Counted from the stretch's first letter, positions 35,290 through 44,123 are shown. The stretch: 64,000 nucleotides of DNA from Candidatus Poribacteria bacterium (GCA_018644665.1 JABGQA010000094.1:1-64000), one strand, 5' to 3'. Translations and numbers: made by a program. Notes: generated by a model from the sequence alone, not told the origin.

Positions 35290-37007
35290 TGCACGCCGCT
35301 GTAGCTGAACGGACGGTCGCCGCTGCTCCGGCCGAGCGTCGCGCGCGTGTCACAACTCGATCGCTGGATGTCGGGGCGCCGGACATAGATGTGCGGTCGC
35401 TCGGACCGCATTCCGCCGTCATCGCCCGAACATTGGCGACCACGCCGCCGTTGCCGCCTGTCCGCGGCGCGAGGTTTGTGCCCAAACTGGCGACTGACGA
35501 GCAACTCGGAGCGGCGGGCCCGTTCGGCGGCCTGTCCGCTGGCCAGCTTGGGCCGCCGCCGTCCGCCGATCCATCCGAGCGAGGGATCGACCCGGCGTGG
35601 GCGCACTACATGCTGCTCATGCCGCCGCTGAAGGACGTCCTGACCAGGGGCTTCGACCTTCCGCACTCGCTGTATCCGTACCAGGCCGAGGGCGTCTCGT
35701 TCCTGGCGCGCAGACGGTCCGCGCTGCTCGCGGACGACATGGGTCTCGGCAAGACGGTCCAGACGATCGTCGCGATGAGGACGCTACTCGGCAGTGGGCT
35801 GGTAACGCGCGCGCTAGTTGTCTGCCCGGCGGGCCTGAAGACGAACTGGAAGGCCGAGTTCGAGACGTGGGCGCCCGAAGTCGCGGTGACAGTAGTGCAA
35901 GGCAGCGCAGAGCAGCGACGCGTGCAGTGGAACGGCCCGGCGCATGTCGCTATCGCCAACTACGAGTTGGTGCGGAACGACCTCGAGCTGATGCCGACCG
36001 CCCCGGTCGACCTTATGGTGTTGGACGAGGCGCAACGCATCAAGAACGCCGAGACGTTCACGTCCAAGGCCATCAAAGGAGTGCCGCGCAAGGCTTCCTG
36101 GTGCCTGACCGGCACACCGATCGAGAATGGACTGTCTGACCTTGCGTCCATCGTCGAGTTCCTCGACTCGACTGTGTCCGTGGCCGAGGACGCTGAGCCG
36201 GAGGCCGCCCGCGAACAGCTCGGTTCCTTCGTTTTGCGGCGCGAGAAGACCAACGTCCTGACGGAGTTGCCTCCCAAGCACGCGCACACGGTTCGCATGG
36301 ACATGACCCCGGCCCAAGACGAAGCGTACCGCGTCGCTGAGGAGGCCGGCACGGTATACCTTCAGAACCTCGGCGAGACGGTCACCCTGCAGCACGTCCT
36401 GGCGCTGCTGACGCGCCTCAAGCAGATATGCAACTACGACCCGGAGACGGGAGAAAGCGCGAAGCTGGAGTTCCTTCGCGACTCCCTCGACGTCATCGTA
36501 GAGCGGGGCGAGAAGGCGCTCGTGTTCTCGCAGTACAAGCAGACGCTCGACTTCCTCGCCGAGAGCCTGCCAGGACACTCGCCGTTGATGTACCACGGCG
36601 GCATGAGCCGCGCGCAGAAGGACGATGTCGTCGCCGCGTTCAAGTCGGACCCGGATCTCCCACTTCTGCTCATCTCGCTCCAAGCCGGCGGCGTTGGCCT
36701 GAACCTGCAAGAGGCGTCCTACGTGTACCACTACGACCGGTGGTGGAACCCCGCAATCGAGAAGCAGGCCGAGGACCGCGCTTATCGCATGGGACAGACA
36801 CGCACAGTCATGGTGAATCGGCTCGTGATGACCGGCACGATTGAGGAGCGTGTAGACAAGATCCTCGGCGAGAAGGAGGAACTCCTCACGCGCTTCAACG
36901 AGGGAGAGTCGTCCGAGCGCCCGCCGACGAGCCTGTCTGACGACGACTACTTCGGCCTCGTGGGACTCGAGCCCGCGCTAACGCGAACGCGGAGGGTGGC
37001 TTCCTAG
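35289..37007 (+). CDS. SNF2-family DEAD/DEAH helicase
   Basis: This 572-residue ATPase has the SWI2/SNF2 motifs: Walker A in ADDMGLGKTVQTIVAM, DEAQ as motif II in VLDEAQRIKN, motif III LTGTPIENGLSDLASI, and the C-terminal RecA lobe with QAGGVGLNLQEASYVY and WWNPAIEKQAEDRAYRMGQ. Such proteins translocate on double-stranded DNA and displace proteins such as RNA polymerase. It lacks a SWIM domain or other DNA-targeting extension; about 110 N-terminal residues are of unknown fold. The GTG start overlaps the partner's stop. HepA/RapA-like recycling or a defence role are both open. Confidence 0.88.
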   Translation: MHAAVAERTVAAAPAERRARVTTRSLDVGAPDIDVRSLGPHSAVIARTLATTPPLPPVRGARFVPKLATDEQLGAAGPFGGLSAGQLGPPPSADPSERGIDPAWAHYMLLMPPLKDVLTRGFDLPHSLYPYQAEGVSFLARRRSALLADDMGLGKTVQTIVAMRTLLGSGLVTRALVVCPAGLKTNWKAEFETWAPEVAVTVVQGSAEQRRVQWNGPAHVAIANYELVRNDLELMPTAPVDLMVLDEAQRIKNAETFTSKAIKGVPRKASWCLTGTPIENGLSDLASIVEFLDSTVSVAEDAEPEAAREQLGSFVLRREKTNVLTELPPKHAHTVRMDMTPAQDEAYRVAEEAGTVYLQNLGETVTLQHVLALLTRLKQICNYDPETGESAKLEFLRDSLDVIVERGEKALVFSQYKQTLDFLAESLPGHSPLMYHGGMSRAQKDDVVAAFKSDPDLPLLLISLQAGGVGLNLQEASYVYHYDRWWNPAIEKQAEDRAYRMGQTRTVMVNRLVMTGTIEERVDKILGEKEELLTRFNEGESSERPPTSLSDDDYFGLVGLEPALTRTRRVAS

Positions 37008-37397
37008 CCCAACGGCGCCGTTCCCAGCCTTCTTGACAGTTCCGACCCACATTCGCTATCGTATGCGGTGGGAAGGTGTAGCTCCACGCGGGGCAGGTGT
37101 GCCCCCGCTGCGCCAGGTCCATCGTCGCGATGCTGTGCACGCGCCCTCGCAGGCGTTCACTTAAGTGCACACGCGGTCGATCGGCCGGCGCCGACGGGCA
37201 TCACCCGTGGAGTAGGCTTCGGCCGGCGATTGCGGGCGTGGCCCGCGATCGGGAGCGCCGTGAGCCGCGCGCGCGACGGTTTACCACATGCCCCACACGC
37301 TGGCACGGAAAGTGCTAGCAGTGCATTGAGCCCTGGTTCGCGGCCAGATACGACGGGATCTTGCCGGTCAGGGCGCAGCTATGAGGAGAATACGCGA
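37008..37397 (+). other. 390-base promoter and long structured leader of the secreted-protein cluster
   Basis: No gene is visible. A promoter lies at 37033-37062, giving a leader of about 330 bases before the ATG at 37398. Within it are several palindromes: CACTTAAGTG inside GTTCACTTAAGTGCAC near 37158, and a hairpin GCGGGC-GTG-GCCCGC near 37229-37243. I do not recognise a known riboswitch, although the length and pairing would fit an RNA control element. Confidence 0.45.
37033..37062 (+). promoter_or_regulatory. candidate sigma-70 promoter of the secreted-protein cluster
   Basis: TTGACA at 37033-37038 (perfect -35) and TATCGT at 37057-37062 are separated by 18 bases. Transcription would start near 37069. 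It lies just after the helicase gene and drives rightward. Confidence 0.55.
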
Positions 37398-38162
37398 ATG
37401 AGACGTCTTTACGCGGGAACCGTGTTGGTAGCTCTCACGCTGGGAGTGACCAGCGCGCACGCGGTCACGAGTTCCAGCGAGACCTTCTCGCTGGGCGTGG
37501 GCACGATCATGGAGTTCATTACGCTCAAGTCGAACACGGCTGGTAGCACCAGCATCGTGGACTGGGACGTGGACGACGACGCCGGTGGGGCGAGTGGCAA
37601 TTCCGTTGACGAGGCCGTGGTCGTGTTCCGGCTGGTGACCAACGTCGACGCCACGCTCACAGGCACGTTCGTGAACACGAGCTTCGGCACCAACGCCGGG
37701 AGCGCGGAAGCTCTGATCAACACGTCAACCGATGAAATACTGCTGACGTACGCGAACATCGAGAGCGACGGCGACGGCGCGACCGCCGTGACGCTCGCCA
37801 GCGGCCACAACAACGCCGCTGCGCACACGGGGTTCAATGCTGCAGAGCTCTCCACCAACTTCGGCGTGAGCGAGGCAGGTACCAACCCAGCAGGTTTCGC
37901 GTACATCGGCGGGCTCAGATCGGGCGGAGACGAGCCTGCTGACACAGGCACGTCGGCTTACAGCACGGCCGCTGCGGGCGACTTCCTGGACGTGGCCGGG
38001 TCCACCTCCCATATCACGCACATCAACCACGACGGGGCGGTGCTACTCACCGTCACTGTCCGCGGCTTCAACGGCGAGGACTTCGGCCTTGCTTCGGATT
38101 CGACCGAGGCGCCGGACCCGGGCACGTACAGCACGCTGCTGCAGCTGACCGCCGTTCCCTGA
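37398..38162 (+). CDS. secreted Ig-like structural protein, paralogue A
   Basis: The 254-residue protein has a signal peptide (residues 1-22, ending SAHA) and a mature part rich in Thr, Ser, Ala, Asp and Gly with almost no Lys or Cys. The C-terminus reads VTVRGFNGEDFGLASDS and then PDPGTYSTLLQLTAVP, like the final strand of Ig-like pilin or spore-coat-U domains. The gene at 38288 ends the same way (VRVQGRNGEDFGPDSDD, VELTALP), so the two are paralogues. With the PapD-like protein downstream this suggests an exported subunit of a fibre or surface layer. GAGGAG precedes the ATG. Confidence 0.68.
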   Translation: MRRLYAGTVLVALTLGVTSAHAVTSSSETFSLGVGTIMEFITLKSNTAGSTSIVDWDVDDDAGGASGNSVDEAVVVFRLVTNVDATLTGTFVNTSFGTNAGSAEALINTSTDEILLTYANIESDGDGATAVTLASGHNNAAAHTGFNAAELSTNFGVSEAGTNPAGFAYIGGLRSGGDEPADTGTSAYSTAAAGDFLDVAGSTSHITHINHDGAVLLTVTVRGFNGEDFGLASDSTEAPDPGTYSTLLQLTAVP

Positions 38163-38350
38163 TCGAGCGTAGTGTGAGGGGCGGACGCATGCGCTGGGTC
38201 ACACGGTACCTGGCAATTGCCGCCGGTTGGACATATGGGACTCAACCAGCCGCCGTTCCCTTATCGAGCGGAGCGTGAGGGGGAAGAATGCGCTGGGTCA
38301 GACTGTGCTTGGCAATCGCCGCCGGCTGGACGTATGGGATTCAGCCAGCG
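38151..38350 (+). repeat. tandem duplication of about 100 bp spanning a signal-peptide start
   Basis: The sequence from GCCGTTCCCTGATCGAGCG at 38151 to 38251 is repeated with scattered changes from GCCGTTCCCTTATCGAGCG at 38252 to about 38350. Each unit contains the end of a coding region (AVP), a short spacer with a ribosome site, and the start of a gene beginning ATGCGCTGGGTCA. The first unit leads into a broken mini-gene, the second into the intact paralogue B. Confidence 0.8.
38189..38278 (+). pseudogene. remnant of a third paralogue: signal peptide fused to a C-terminal stub
   Basis: A 29-codon frame from ATG 38189 begins MRWVTRYLAIAAGWTYGTQP, nearly identical to the signal peptide of paralogue B (MRWVRLCLAIAAGWTYGIQP). 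It then passes into AAVPLSSGA and stops. AVP is the normal end of paralogue A and SSGA reads through its former stop region. The simplest history is a third full gene whose body was deleted by recombination between similar GCCGCCGTTCCC-like sequences. It cannot encode a folded product. Confidence 0.7.
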
Positions 38351-39061
38351 GCCGCGCAGGGCTCCGTTGGGGTGTTCGAGACCCAGAACGGCGCTGTCTT
38401 CGGCGTTCACGTCGAGGAGATCGTCTCTTGGATCACCCGCAAGCAGGACGTGCTGATGGGCCAGGGCCTGCGCCACTGGGACAACAACGTCTCTGGGAGT
38501 GACGCGGGCGCGGAGGCCGTCGCGGTCCTGCGTCTGGTTCTGAACCGCGATGTGCACGTCGTGGGCGTTGCACAGCCGTTGCAGCACCCAGCGGTCCGCC
38601 GGTCCTCGCTGGCCACTTTCGTCTCAGTCGAGACGGACGGCGACGGGGATGAGAGCGGCCTCGAGGACGGCACGGGCGATGCTGCGTCGGGTTTCCCTGA
38701 CGCGGAAGTGGGTGCCGAGAAGGGCGTCGGCGCGGGGAACTTCGTCTACGTCGGAGGCGGGACCATGGGCGCGGGCGTGAACGACTCCAACCCCTGGGCG
38801 ACCCCGCAACGTATGAACGAACTGACGACCGCGCGGCGCGGCGGAGGCGGGCCGGCCACCCCGGTGTATTCCCTCGGCACGCTGCTGGAAGGCGGCGTTC
38901 TGATCCGCCACGTGCCGCGCGACGGCGCGGTGGTTGTGACGGTGCGCGTACAGGGGCGAAACGGCGAGGACTTCGGCCCCGACTCTGACGACACTGAGGC
39001 CCCGGACCAGGCGGTTGCGGCTCCGTACATGGCCACTGTGGAACTGACTGCGCTTCCGTGA
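38288..39061 (+). CDS. secreted Ig-like structural protein, paralogue B
   Basis: The 257-residue protein has a signal peptide cleaved after PAAAQ (about residue 24) and shares with paralogue A an acidic Gly/Asp-rich middle and the C-terminal VRVQGRNGEDFGPDSDD followed by a beta strand ending VELTALP. The N-terminal mature region (GSVGVFETQNGAVFGVHVEE) differs from A, so it could be a tip or adaptor subunit next to a major subunit. GAGGGGGAAG precedes the ATG. It lies 125 bases after A, across the tandem duplication, and 120 before the chaperone-like gene. Confidence 0.68.
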   Translation: MRWVRLCLAIAAGWTYGIQPAAAQGSVGVFETQNGAVFGVHVEEIVSWITRKQDVLMGQGLRHWDNNVSGSDAGAEAVAVLRLVLNRDVHVVGVAQPLQHPAVRRSSLATFVSVETDGDGDESGLEDGTGDAASGFPDAEVGAEKGVGAGNFVYVGGGTMGAGVNDSNPWATPQRMNELTTARRGGGGPATPVYSLGTLLEGGVLIRHVPRDGAVVVTVRVQGRNGEDFGPDSDDTEAPDQAVAAPYMATVELTALP

Positions 39062-39181
39062 CGTATTCGAATGGGGACGGATGGTAGACGCGCCGTCCTC
39101 GCGTCGCGTGTCGGCCCAGGCAGACCGTCGTTGACGGCTGACGTTGGCCGGCGTCGGGGTCGTGTTGGTTGGGGGTCGGTC

Positions 39182-40537
39182 ATGGCGCCGTGCACGAGTG
39201 CATTGCTCCGGCGGTTTCTGGTGGTGGTCTGCCTGATCACCGCCGCGAGTTCGCCTGCGTTCGCAGTGATCGGCGTCAGCCCACTCAAGCTTGACGTCTA
39301 CGCGCGGCCAGGCACTCCCGAGCCCTTCTACATCACGATATCCAACACGACCGCGTCCCAGCGCGTTGTGCGCCTGGTGGTTGCCGCCCTCGGTATCGAC
39401 GAAGCCGGGAACACGCACATCATTGAGGAAGGCGCCGATGGGCCGGGCTCCGACGATGCCGAGGGGGAGGGGGCGTTCGCGGTCCAGACCACAGCCCGGC
39501 AAGACGAAGCGCAGCAGATCGTGTCATTTGAAGGTGGCCCGGTGCTGACTCTGGCTCCCAAGGAGGAACGGGAGGTGACGTGCCTCGCGACCCTCCCACC
39601 AGGCTCGCTCACGGAACACCTCGCCTGGATCGTCGCGGACCCGGGCCCCGAAGAGATGCCCCTGTACGGCAACACCAACATGCGGCTCGCCGTGACGTTC
39701 CGAATCGCGGCCCAGGTGTTGATCGTGCCCGGCGTGAAGCGGCGGACCACGGACGCGGACGGGAACGCAACCGTGACATTGGAGCGGATGCTACGGCCGA
39801 ACTACGCGGTCAGCGTCTCGGATGTTCAGGAGATCGTCCCGGAGGTGGGCGTTGAGCGAGGGGTCCTGCGGGTGGAAGGCATCCTTAACAACCGCAGCAA
39901 CACGTACATCACGCCGTTGATACAGGCGCGGCTGCGGAACATGACGCTGCGCCGAACCGTGGAGGAGATCGTCCTGACCCATGGCATCAGCTTTGTGATG
40001 GGCGGGATGACGCGCCGCTTCGGGGGCGACTTCATGTCGTCGCTCGATCCAGGCGAATACGAAATCACCGTAGCGGTGGACCTCGGGGACGGGCGGCCGC
40101 CGACGAGAAGTACGCACAAGTTCGAGCTCACGACCGCGGTGGAAGGGCAGGCCGGCGCGTCGCAGGCAGTGTTGACGGTGCTCCCCGTCAACGCCACAGT
40201 CAATATTCGTCCCGGCGAAAGGTCGTCAGGCGAGGCCACGGTCACCAACAACTACGACGAGACCCTACGCGTTATGCCTGACGGGGGATCGGGCGTGTAC
40301 GCGGACTGGTTCACGTTCTCTCCGAAGTCTCTCGTGCTGCACCCTGGCCGGTCTCGTACAGTGCGCATCGCCATACACGCTCCGGGAGACGCAGCACAGG
40401 ATGTCGGCGAAGTGCCCGTGTTGTTCGTTCCGACGACCGTCAACGGCCTGACATTCCCCGAGACCGACGCCCCGAGAATGAACGTGACACTGCGCGTGTT
40501 GCCACCTCCAGTGTCCTCCACGCCCCGCGACCGATAG
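39182..40537 (+). CDS. periplasmic PapD-like chaperone-type protein, double length
   Basis: The 451-residue protein has a signal peptide (about 1-28, ending SPAFA). The mature start, VIGVSPLKLDVYARPGTPEP followed by FYITISNTTASQRVVRLVV, matches the first strands of PapD-type chaperones and DUF916-like proteins. Classical PapD proteins have about 230 residues; this one adds a C-terminal region of about 200 residues with another Ig-like set (TVNIRPGERSSGEATVTNNY, LHPGRSRTVRIAIHAPGD). It follows two secreted Ig-like proteins, so it probably escorts or anchors them. No usher gene lies in the window. GGGGGT precedes the ATG at 39182. Confidence 0.68.
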   Translation: MAPCTSALLRRFLVVVCLITAASSPAFAVIGVSPLKLDVYARPGTPEPFYITISNTTASQRVVRLVVAALGIDEAGNTHIIEEGADGPGSDDAEGEGAFAVQTTARQDEAQQIVSFEGGPVLTLAPKEEREVTCLATLPPGSLTEHLAWIVADPGPEEMPLYGNTNMRLAVTFRIAAQVLIVPGVKRRTTDADGNATVTLERMLRPNYAVSVSDVQEIVPEVGVERGVLRVEGILNNRSNTYITPLIQARLRNMTLRRTVEEIVLTHGISFVMGGMTRRFGGDFMSSLDPGEYEITVAVDLGDGRPPTRSTHKFELTTAVEGQAGASQAVLTVLPVNATVNIRPGERSSGEATVTNNYDETLRVMPDGGSGVYADWFTFSPKSLVLHPGRSRTVRIAIHAPGDAAQDVGEVPVLFVPTTVNGLTFPETDAPRMNVTLRVLPPPVSSTPRDR

Positions 40538-40578
40538 CCGCGCACGCGCCGGGCCGGCCACTCCCCGCGACTTCCGCT

Positions 40579-40607
40579 TTGACCGCTTCCCGCTCCTGTG
40601 CCACAAT
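40579..40607 (+). promoter_or_regulatory. candidate sigma-70 promoter of citrate synthase
   Basis: TTGACC at 40579-40584 and CACAAT at 40602-40607 have a 17-base spacer. Transcription would start near 40614, leaving a leader of about 125 bases before gltA. Confidence 0.5.
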
Positions 40608-40738
40608 TTCACCACTGGCCCGCCGACTGTACGGTGTCGGCCGCGGCTGACCTTCGAGGCGATGATCCGACTTACGCTCCCACGGCGCTAGTCTGCTCTG
40701 TCATCCCGCCGGCGAGTTTTGCGCGAAAGGAAGATGCG

Positions 40739-41896
40739 ATGGCCAATGTCACGCAGGGCTTGGAGCGGGTAGCGGTCGCGGAGTCGCGGATATGTTCGAT
40801 CGACGGCGAGCAGGGGGAGCTGATCTATCAGGGCTACGATATCCAGGATCTGGCCACTAACACGACCTTCGAGGAGGTGGCTTACCTCCTCTGGCGCGGG
40901 GATCTCCCTACGCAGGCGCAGTTGTCGCAGCTCAACGAGCAGTTCGTTTCCGAGCGCGACGTAGATGACGCCGTGTATGCGCTCGTGAAGGCGCTGCCCA
41001 AGTCGACCGTGACGATGGACGCGCTGCGGACACTAGTCTCCTTGCTTGCGAGCTACGACGACGAGATGGCGGACAATTCGCCGGATGCGAACATGCGCAA
41101 GTCCGTGCGCCTGACAGCGAAGATCCCAACGCTGCTGGCAGCCGCGCATCGAGCGCAGAAGGGCCTAGAGCCCATCCGGCCCGAGCCAACCGGCAGTATC
41201 GCATCCAACTTCCTGTATATGCTTAGTGGGACCGAGCCCGACGATTTTGTGGCGAAGACGCTAGACACGGCGCTCATCCTGCACGCCGAACACGGCATGA
41301 ACGCCTCGACGTTCTCTGGCCGCGTCACGGTCGCGACACTCGCGGATCTCTACGCAGGCGTGACGTCCGCCATCGGGACGCTGAAGGGCCCGCTGCATGG
41401 CGGCGCCAATGCGCTCGTGCTGGAGATGCTCGGCGAGATCGGCGACCCGTCGAAGGCCGCCGACTACGTGGCGCGCGTGCTTGATGGGAGCCACACGGTA
41501 GGTACGCTAGCGCCCAAGCGGATACCCGGCCTTGGGCATCGCGTGTACAAGGCGTTGGACCCACGGGCGACTGTTCTGCGTGGCATGTCGCGGACGCTGG
41601 GCGACCGCGCTGGCGATCTCCACTGGATTGATCTGTCAGAAGCTGTCGTTGAAGCCTGCGAGGCTGCGGGACTTTCGCAGAAGGCCGTCTACCCGAACGT
41701 CGACTTCTTCTCGGCGTCCACGTACCAGACCATGGGCATCGACACGAGTCTCTTTACGCCCGTGTTCGCCATGGCGCGCATCACCGGATGGACCGCGCAC
41801 ATTATGGAGCAGCACGCGCAGAACCGGCTCATCAGGCCGCACGCTGTGTATGTCGGCGAACGCGGACGCGTAACGAAGCCCATCTCCGAGCGATAG
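40739..41896 (+). CDS. gltA: citrate synthase (short bacterial type)
   Basis: The 385-residue enzyme condenses acetyl-CoA with oxaloacetate. Catalytic residues are His220 in GPLHGGANALV, His267 in PGLGHRVYKALDPR, and Asp322 in PNVDFFSASTYQ; HAEHGMNAST (around His185) is also conserved. The length and the N-terminal phrase DGEQGELIYQGYDIQDLA are of the 370-390-residue type that also includes 2-methylcitrate synthases, so activity with propionyl-CoA is possible. No prp genes are nearby. The ATG at 40739 has GAAAGGAAG upstream and starts the conserved N-terminus. Confidence 0.93.
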   Translation: MANVTQGLERVAVAESRICSIDGEQGELIYQGYDIQDLATNTTFEEVAYLLWRGDLPTQAQLSQLNEQFVSERDVDDAVYALVKALPKSTVTMDALRTLVSLLASYDDEMADNSPDANMRKSVRLTAKIPTLLAAAHRAQKGLEPIRPEPTGSIASNFLYMLSGTEPDDFVAKTLDTALILHAEHGMNASTFSGRVTVATLADLYAGVTSAIGTLKGPLHGGANALVLEMLGEIGDPSKAADYVARVLDGSHTVGTLAPKRIPGLGHRVYKALDPRATVLRGMSRTLGDRAGDLHWIDLSEAVVEACEAAGLSQKAVYPNVDFFSASTYQTMGIDTSLFTPVFAMARITGWTAHIMEQHAQNRLIRPHAVYVGERGRVTKPISER

Positions 41897-41914
41897 GGCG
41901 CACGGAGCACGCGC

Positions 41915-43231
41915 ATGTCCAGTCTCCGCGCAGGGGTCGCCTCGAGAGACATCACGCCCCCGGTGGGCGTCGATCTGACTGGGTACGGCGGCCGTCCGAG
42001 TGGCTGTACGTCGATCCATGACCAACTCCACGCGCGGGCGCTGGCGCTGAGCGATGGCGCCGTCACTGTAGTGCTTGTGTCGCTGGATGTGCTGGGCATC
42101 AGCTTCGAACTGCGCGATGCGCTGCGCGAGCGAGCACTGGCGGCGGGCATCGCGGCCCACGCCCTCGTGCTGAACGCGTCGCATACGCACGCGGGTCCGG
42201 CCACGCAACGCCTGCGCGGACTGGGCGAACCCGACGATGCCTACATCCGTCGGTTCGTGGATCTGACGGCTGAGGCCATCGACACCGCGGTAACGGCCAT
42301 GGAACCGGCGTCGCTGGATATGACGCGCGTGCCCGCCCGCATAGGTCACAACCGCAGGGAGCACCGGCCCGACGGTCGAACGGTTCTGGGGCACAACCGT
42401 GTTGGCGCGGTAGTTCCGCACGCGGACGTATTGCGCGTGCAGCGGGCGGACGGGGCCCACCTTGCCACGTGGTTCGCGCACGCTTGCCACCCTACCACGC
42501 TTGGCGGCGACAACCTCGCCGTGAGCGCCGAGTTCCCGGGTGTCGCGGTCCGCGCCGTCGAGCAGTTGGAGGGCGGGACAGCCCTCTTCGCTCAAGGGTG
42601 CTGCGGCGACATCAACCCGACGCAGCGGGGGACCTTCGAAGCGGTTGAGGAGAACGGCCGCGCGTTGGCGGCGGCCGTGGCCGGCGCCGGAGCCGTCCGT
42701 CGCGACGAAGGCGACGTAACCCTCGCTTCGCACATCGAAGTCGCCGAACTCAGTCTACAGGCGCCGCCACCGAGAGAGGCGCTGGACGCGCAGATCGCTC
42801 AGTTCGTCGCCGACGCCGCCGAGGGCGAGGGCGCGGGCGTCGACCGCGGCCGACAGCGGATGCTCGACGCCGCAGTCGAGTGGGCGACCGACGTGCGCGC
42901 ATTCGCCTATTCCAACCCCGAACCGCCGAGGACCTTGCCCTTCGAGATCCAGGCGGTTCGCATTGGGGATGCCGCACTGGTGACCCTCCCCGGAGAAGTG
43001 TTCGCCGACATCGGCAACCGGATCGAAGGGGCGTCGCCGTTCCGCCAGACCACTGCGCTTGGGTACACCAACGGCTGCCATGGGTATGTGCCGACAGCGG
43101 CGGCGTACGCGGAAGGCGGCTATGAGGTGGACAACGCCATCCGCTACTACGGGTCGCTTATGTTCTCCCCTGCCAGCGAGGGCGAACTCCTGGCAGGGGC
43201 CGCACGCGCCCTGCAAGCGGTCGCGGGGTGA
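41915..43231 (+). CDS. neutral/alkaline ceramidase-like metallohydrolase without signal peptide
   Basis: The 438-residue protein resembles the N-terminal catalytic domain of neutral ceramidases: RAGVASRDITPPVGVDLTGYG at the start, then LVLNASHTHAGPA and WFAHACHPTT with zinc-binding histidines, and QGCCGDINP. Bacterial ceramidases are normally secreted and longer, with a C-terminal Ig-like domain; both the signal peptide and that domain are missing. Many such short proteins in environmental bacteria have no tested substrate, so ceramide hydrolysis is uncertain. It starts 18 bases after gltA. Confidence 0.75.
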   Translation: MSSLRAGVASRDITPPVGVDLTGYGGRPSGCTSIHDQLHARALALSDGAVTVVLVSLDVLGISFELRDALRERALAAGIAAHALVLNASHTHAGPATQRLRGLGEPDDAYIRRFVDLTAEAIDTAVTAMEPASLDMTRVPARIGHNRREHRPDGRTVLGHNRVGAVVPHADVLRVQRADGAHLATWFAHACHPTTLGGDNLAVSAEFPGVAVRAVEQLEGGTALFAQGCCGDINPTQRGTFEAVEENGRALAAAVAGAGAVRRDEGDVTLASHIEVAELSLQAPPPREALDAQIAQFVADAAEGEGAGVDRGRQRMLDAAVEWATDVRAFAYSNPEPPRTLPFEIQAVRIGDAALVTLPGEVFADIGNRIEGASPFRQTTALGYTNGCHGYVPTAAAYAEGGYEVDNAIRYYGSLMFSPASEGELLAGAARALQAVAG

Positions 43232-43235
43232 TGGG

Positions 43236-44123
43236 GTGATTCAGCCCGCCACCAGCAAAGCCGGCGCGTGGGTGGTGGTCGCCGTTGTCGGCTGTGCTGC
43301 GCTGCTTGGATGCGATCGCACGGAGCGGAACATCCGCGACGCGGGCAGCAACAACCCGACACGCCAGATACCCGCCGCCGAGTGGCTTGCCCGGAATCCC
43401 ACGCCGGATGCGCTCGCCGCGCTCGAGCTGGGTATGCAGTCGACGCACCTAGACGTGCGCGTAGCCAGCGCTCGCGCGATTGCGGCCACGGGGGATGCGA
43501 GAGCGGCGCGCGCCGCGTCACGGATCCTGCGCGCGGACGCGCTTGGTCATGACCCGAAGGTGGCCGAGACGGCGCTGGCGGGCATGGGAGCGATCGGCGG
43601 GCCCGCCCTGCCCGACCTAATCACGGTGGCCCTCCTGGCAACCGACGGGTACGTGCGAGCCCTAGTGCGGGGGACGATCGCGGAGGGACTTGCCTCCGCG
43701 TCTCCCGGCGACCGCGTCGCGGCCACGGCCGCGCTCCTCGACGGGGTGGCGGAGTCGGACGCCGACCTCTACCGCGCCGCGTACGGGAACCTCGTCGCGT
43801 TCGCGCCCTTGGTGCAGGGCGAACTCGTGGACACAGGACTCCCCCACACGAATCGCCGCGTCCAGGTCTCTACCATGATGGCGATGGCGGATTCCTCGTG
43901 CGTTGGCGCAGGGCCTGCCATAGCGCGCTTCCTGGGTGACGCGGACGCTGTCCTCCGAGCAGAAGCCGCGAGGTCCCTCGGGGCCCTGGGCACGACATCC
44001 GCGCTGCCGGAACTCCGTCGCGTTGCGTCCTCCGATCCCGTGCTGGACGTGCGCAAGGCGGCCCGCGACGCCGAGGAGGGCATCAGCGCGCTCCTGCCGC
44101 CCGACGCGGACCCGCTGCCATGA
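43236..44123 (+). CDS. HEAT-repeat lipoprotein
   Basis: The product of about 295 residues begins with a lipoprotein signal ending in the lipobox ALLGC, acylated near residue 26. The body is made of HEAT-like helical repeats (LDVRVASARAIAATGDARAA, LRAEAARSLGALGTTSALPEL). Such repeats form a curved scaffold that binds other proteins. It would be tethered to an envelope membrane. The start is GTG 43236, four bases after the ceramidase-like stop, and the stop overlaps the next ATG as ATGA, so three genes are closely coupled. Confidence 0.75.
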   Translation: MIQPATSKAGAWVVVAVVGCAALLGCDRTERNIRDAGSNNPTRQIPAAEWLARNPTPDALAALELGMQSTHLDVRVASARAIAATGDARAARAASRILRADALGHDPKVAETALAGMGAIGGPALPDLITVALLATDGYVRALVRGTIAEGLASASPGDRVAATAALLDGVAESDADLYRAAYGNLVAFAPLVQGELVDTGLPHTNRRVQVSTMMAMADSSCVGAGPAIARFLGDADAVLRAEAARSLGALGTTSALPELRRVASSDPVLDVRKAARDAEEGISALLPPDADPLP

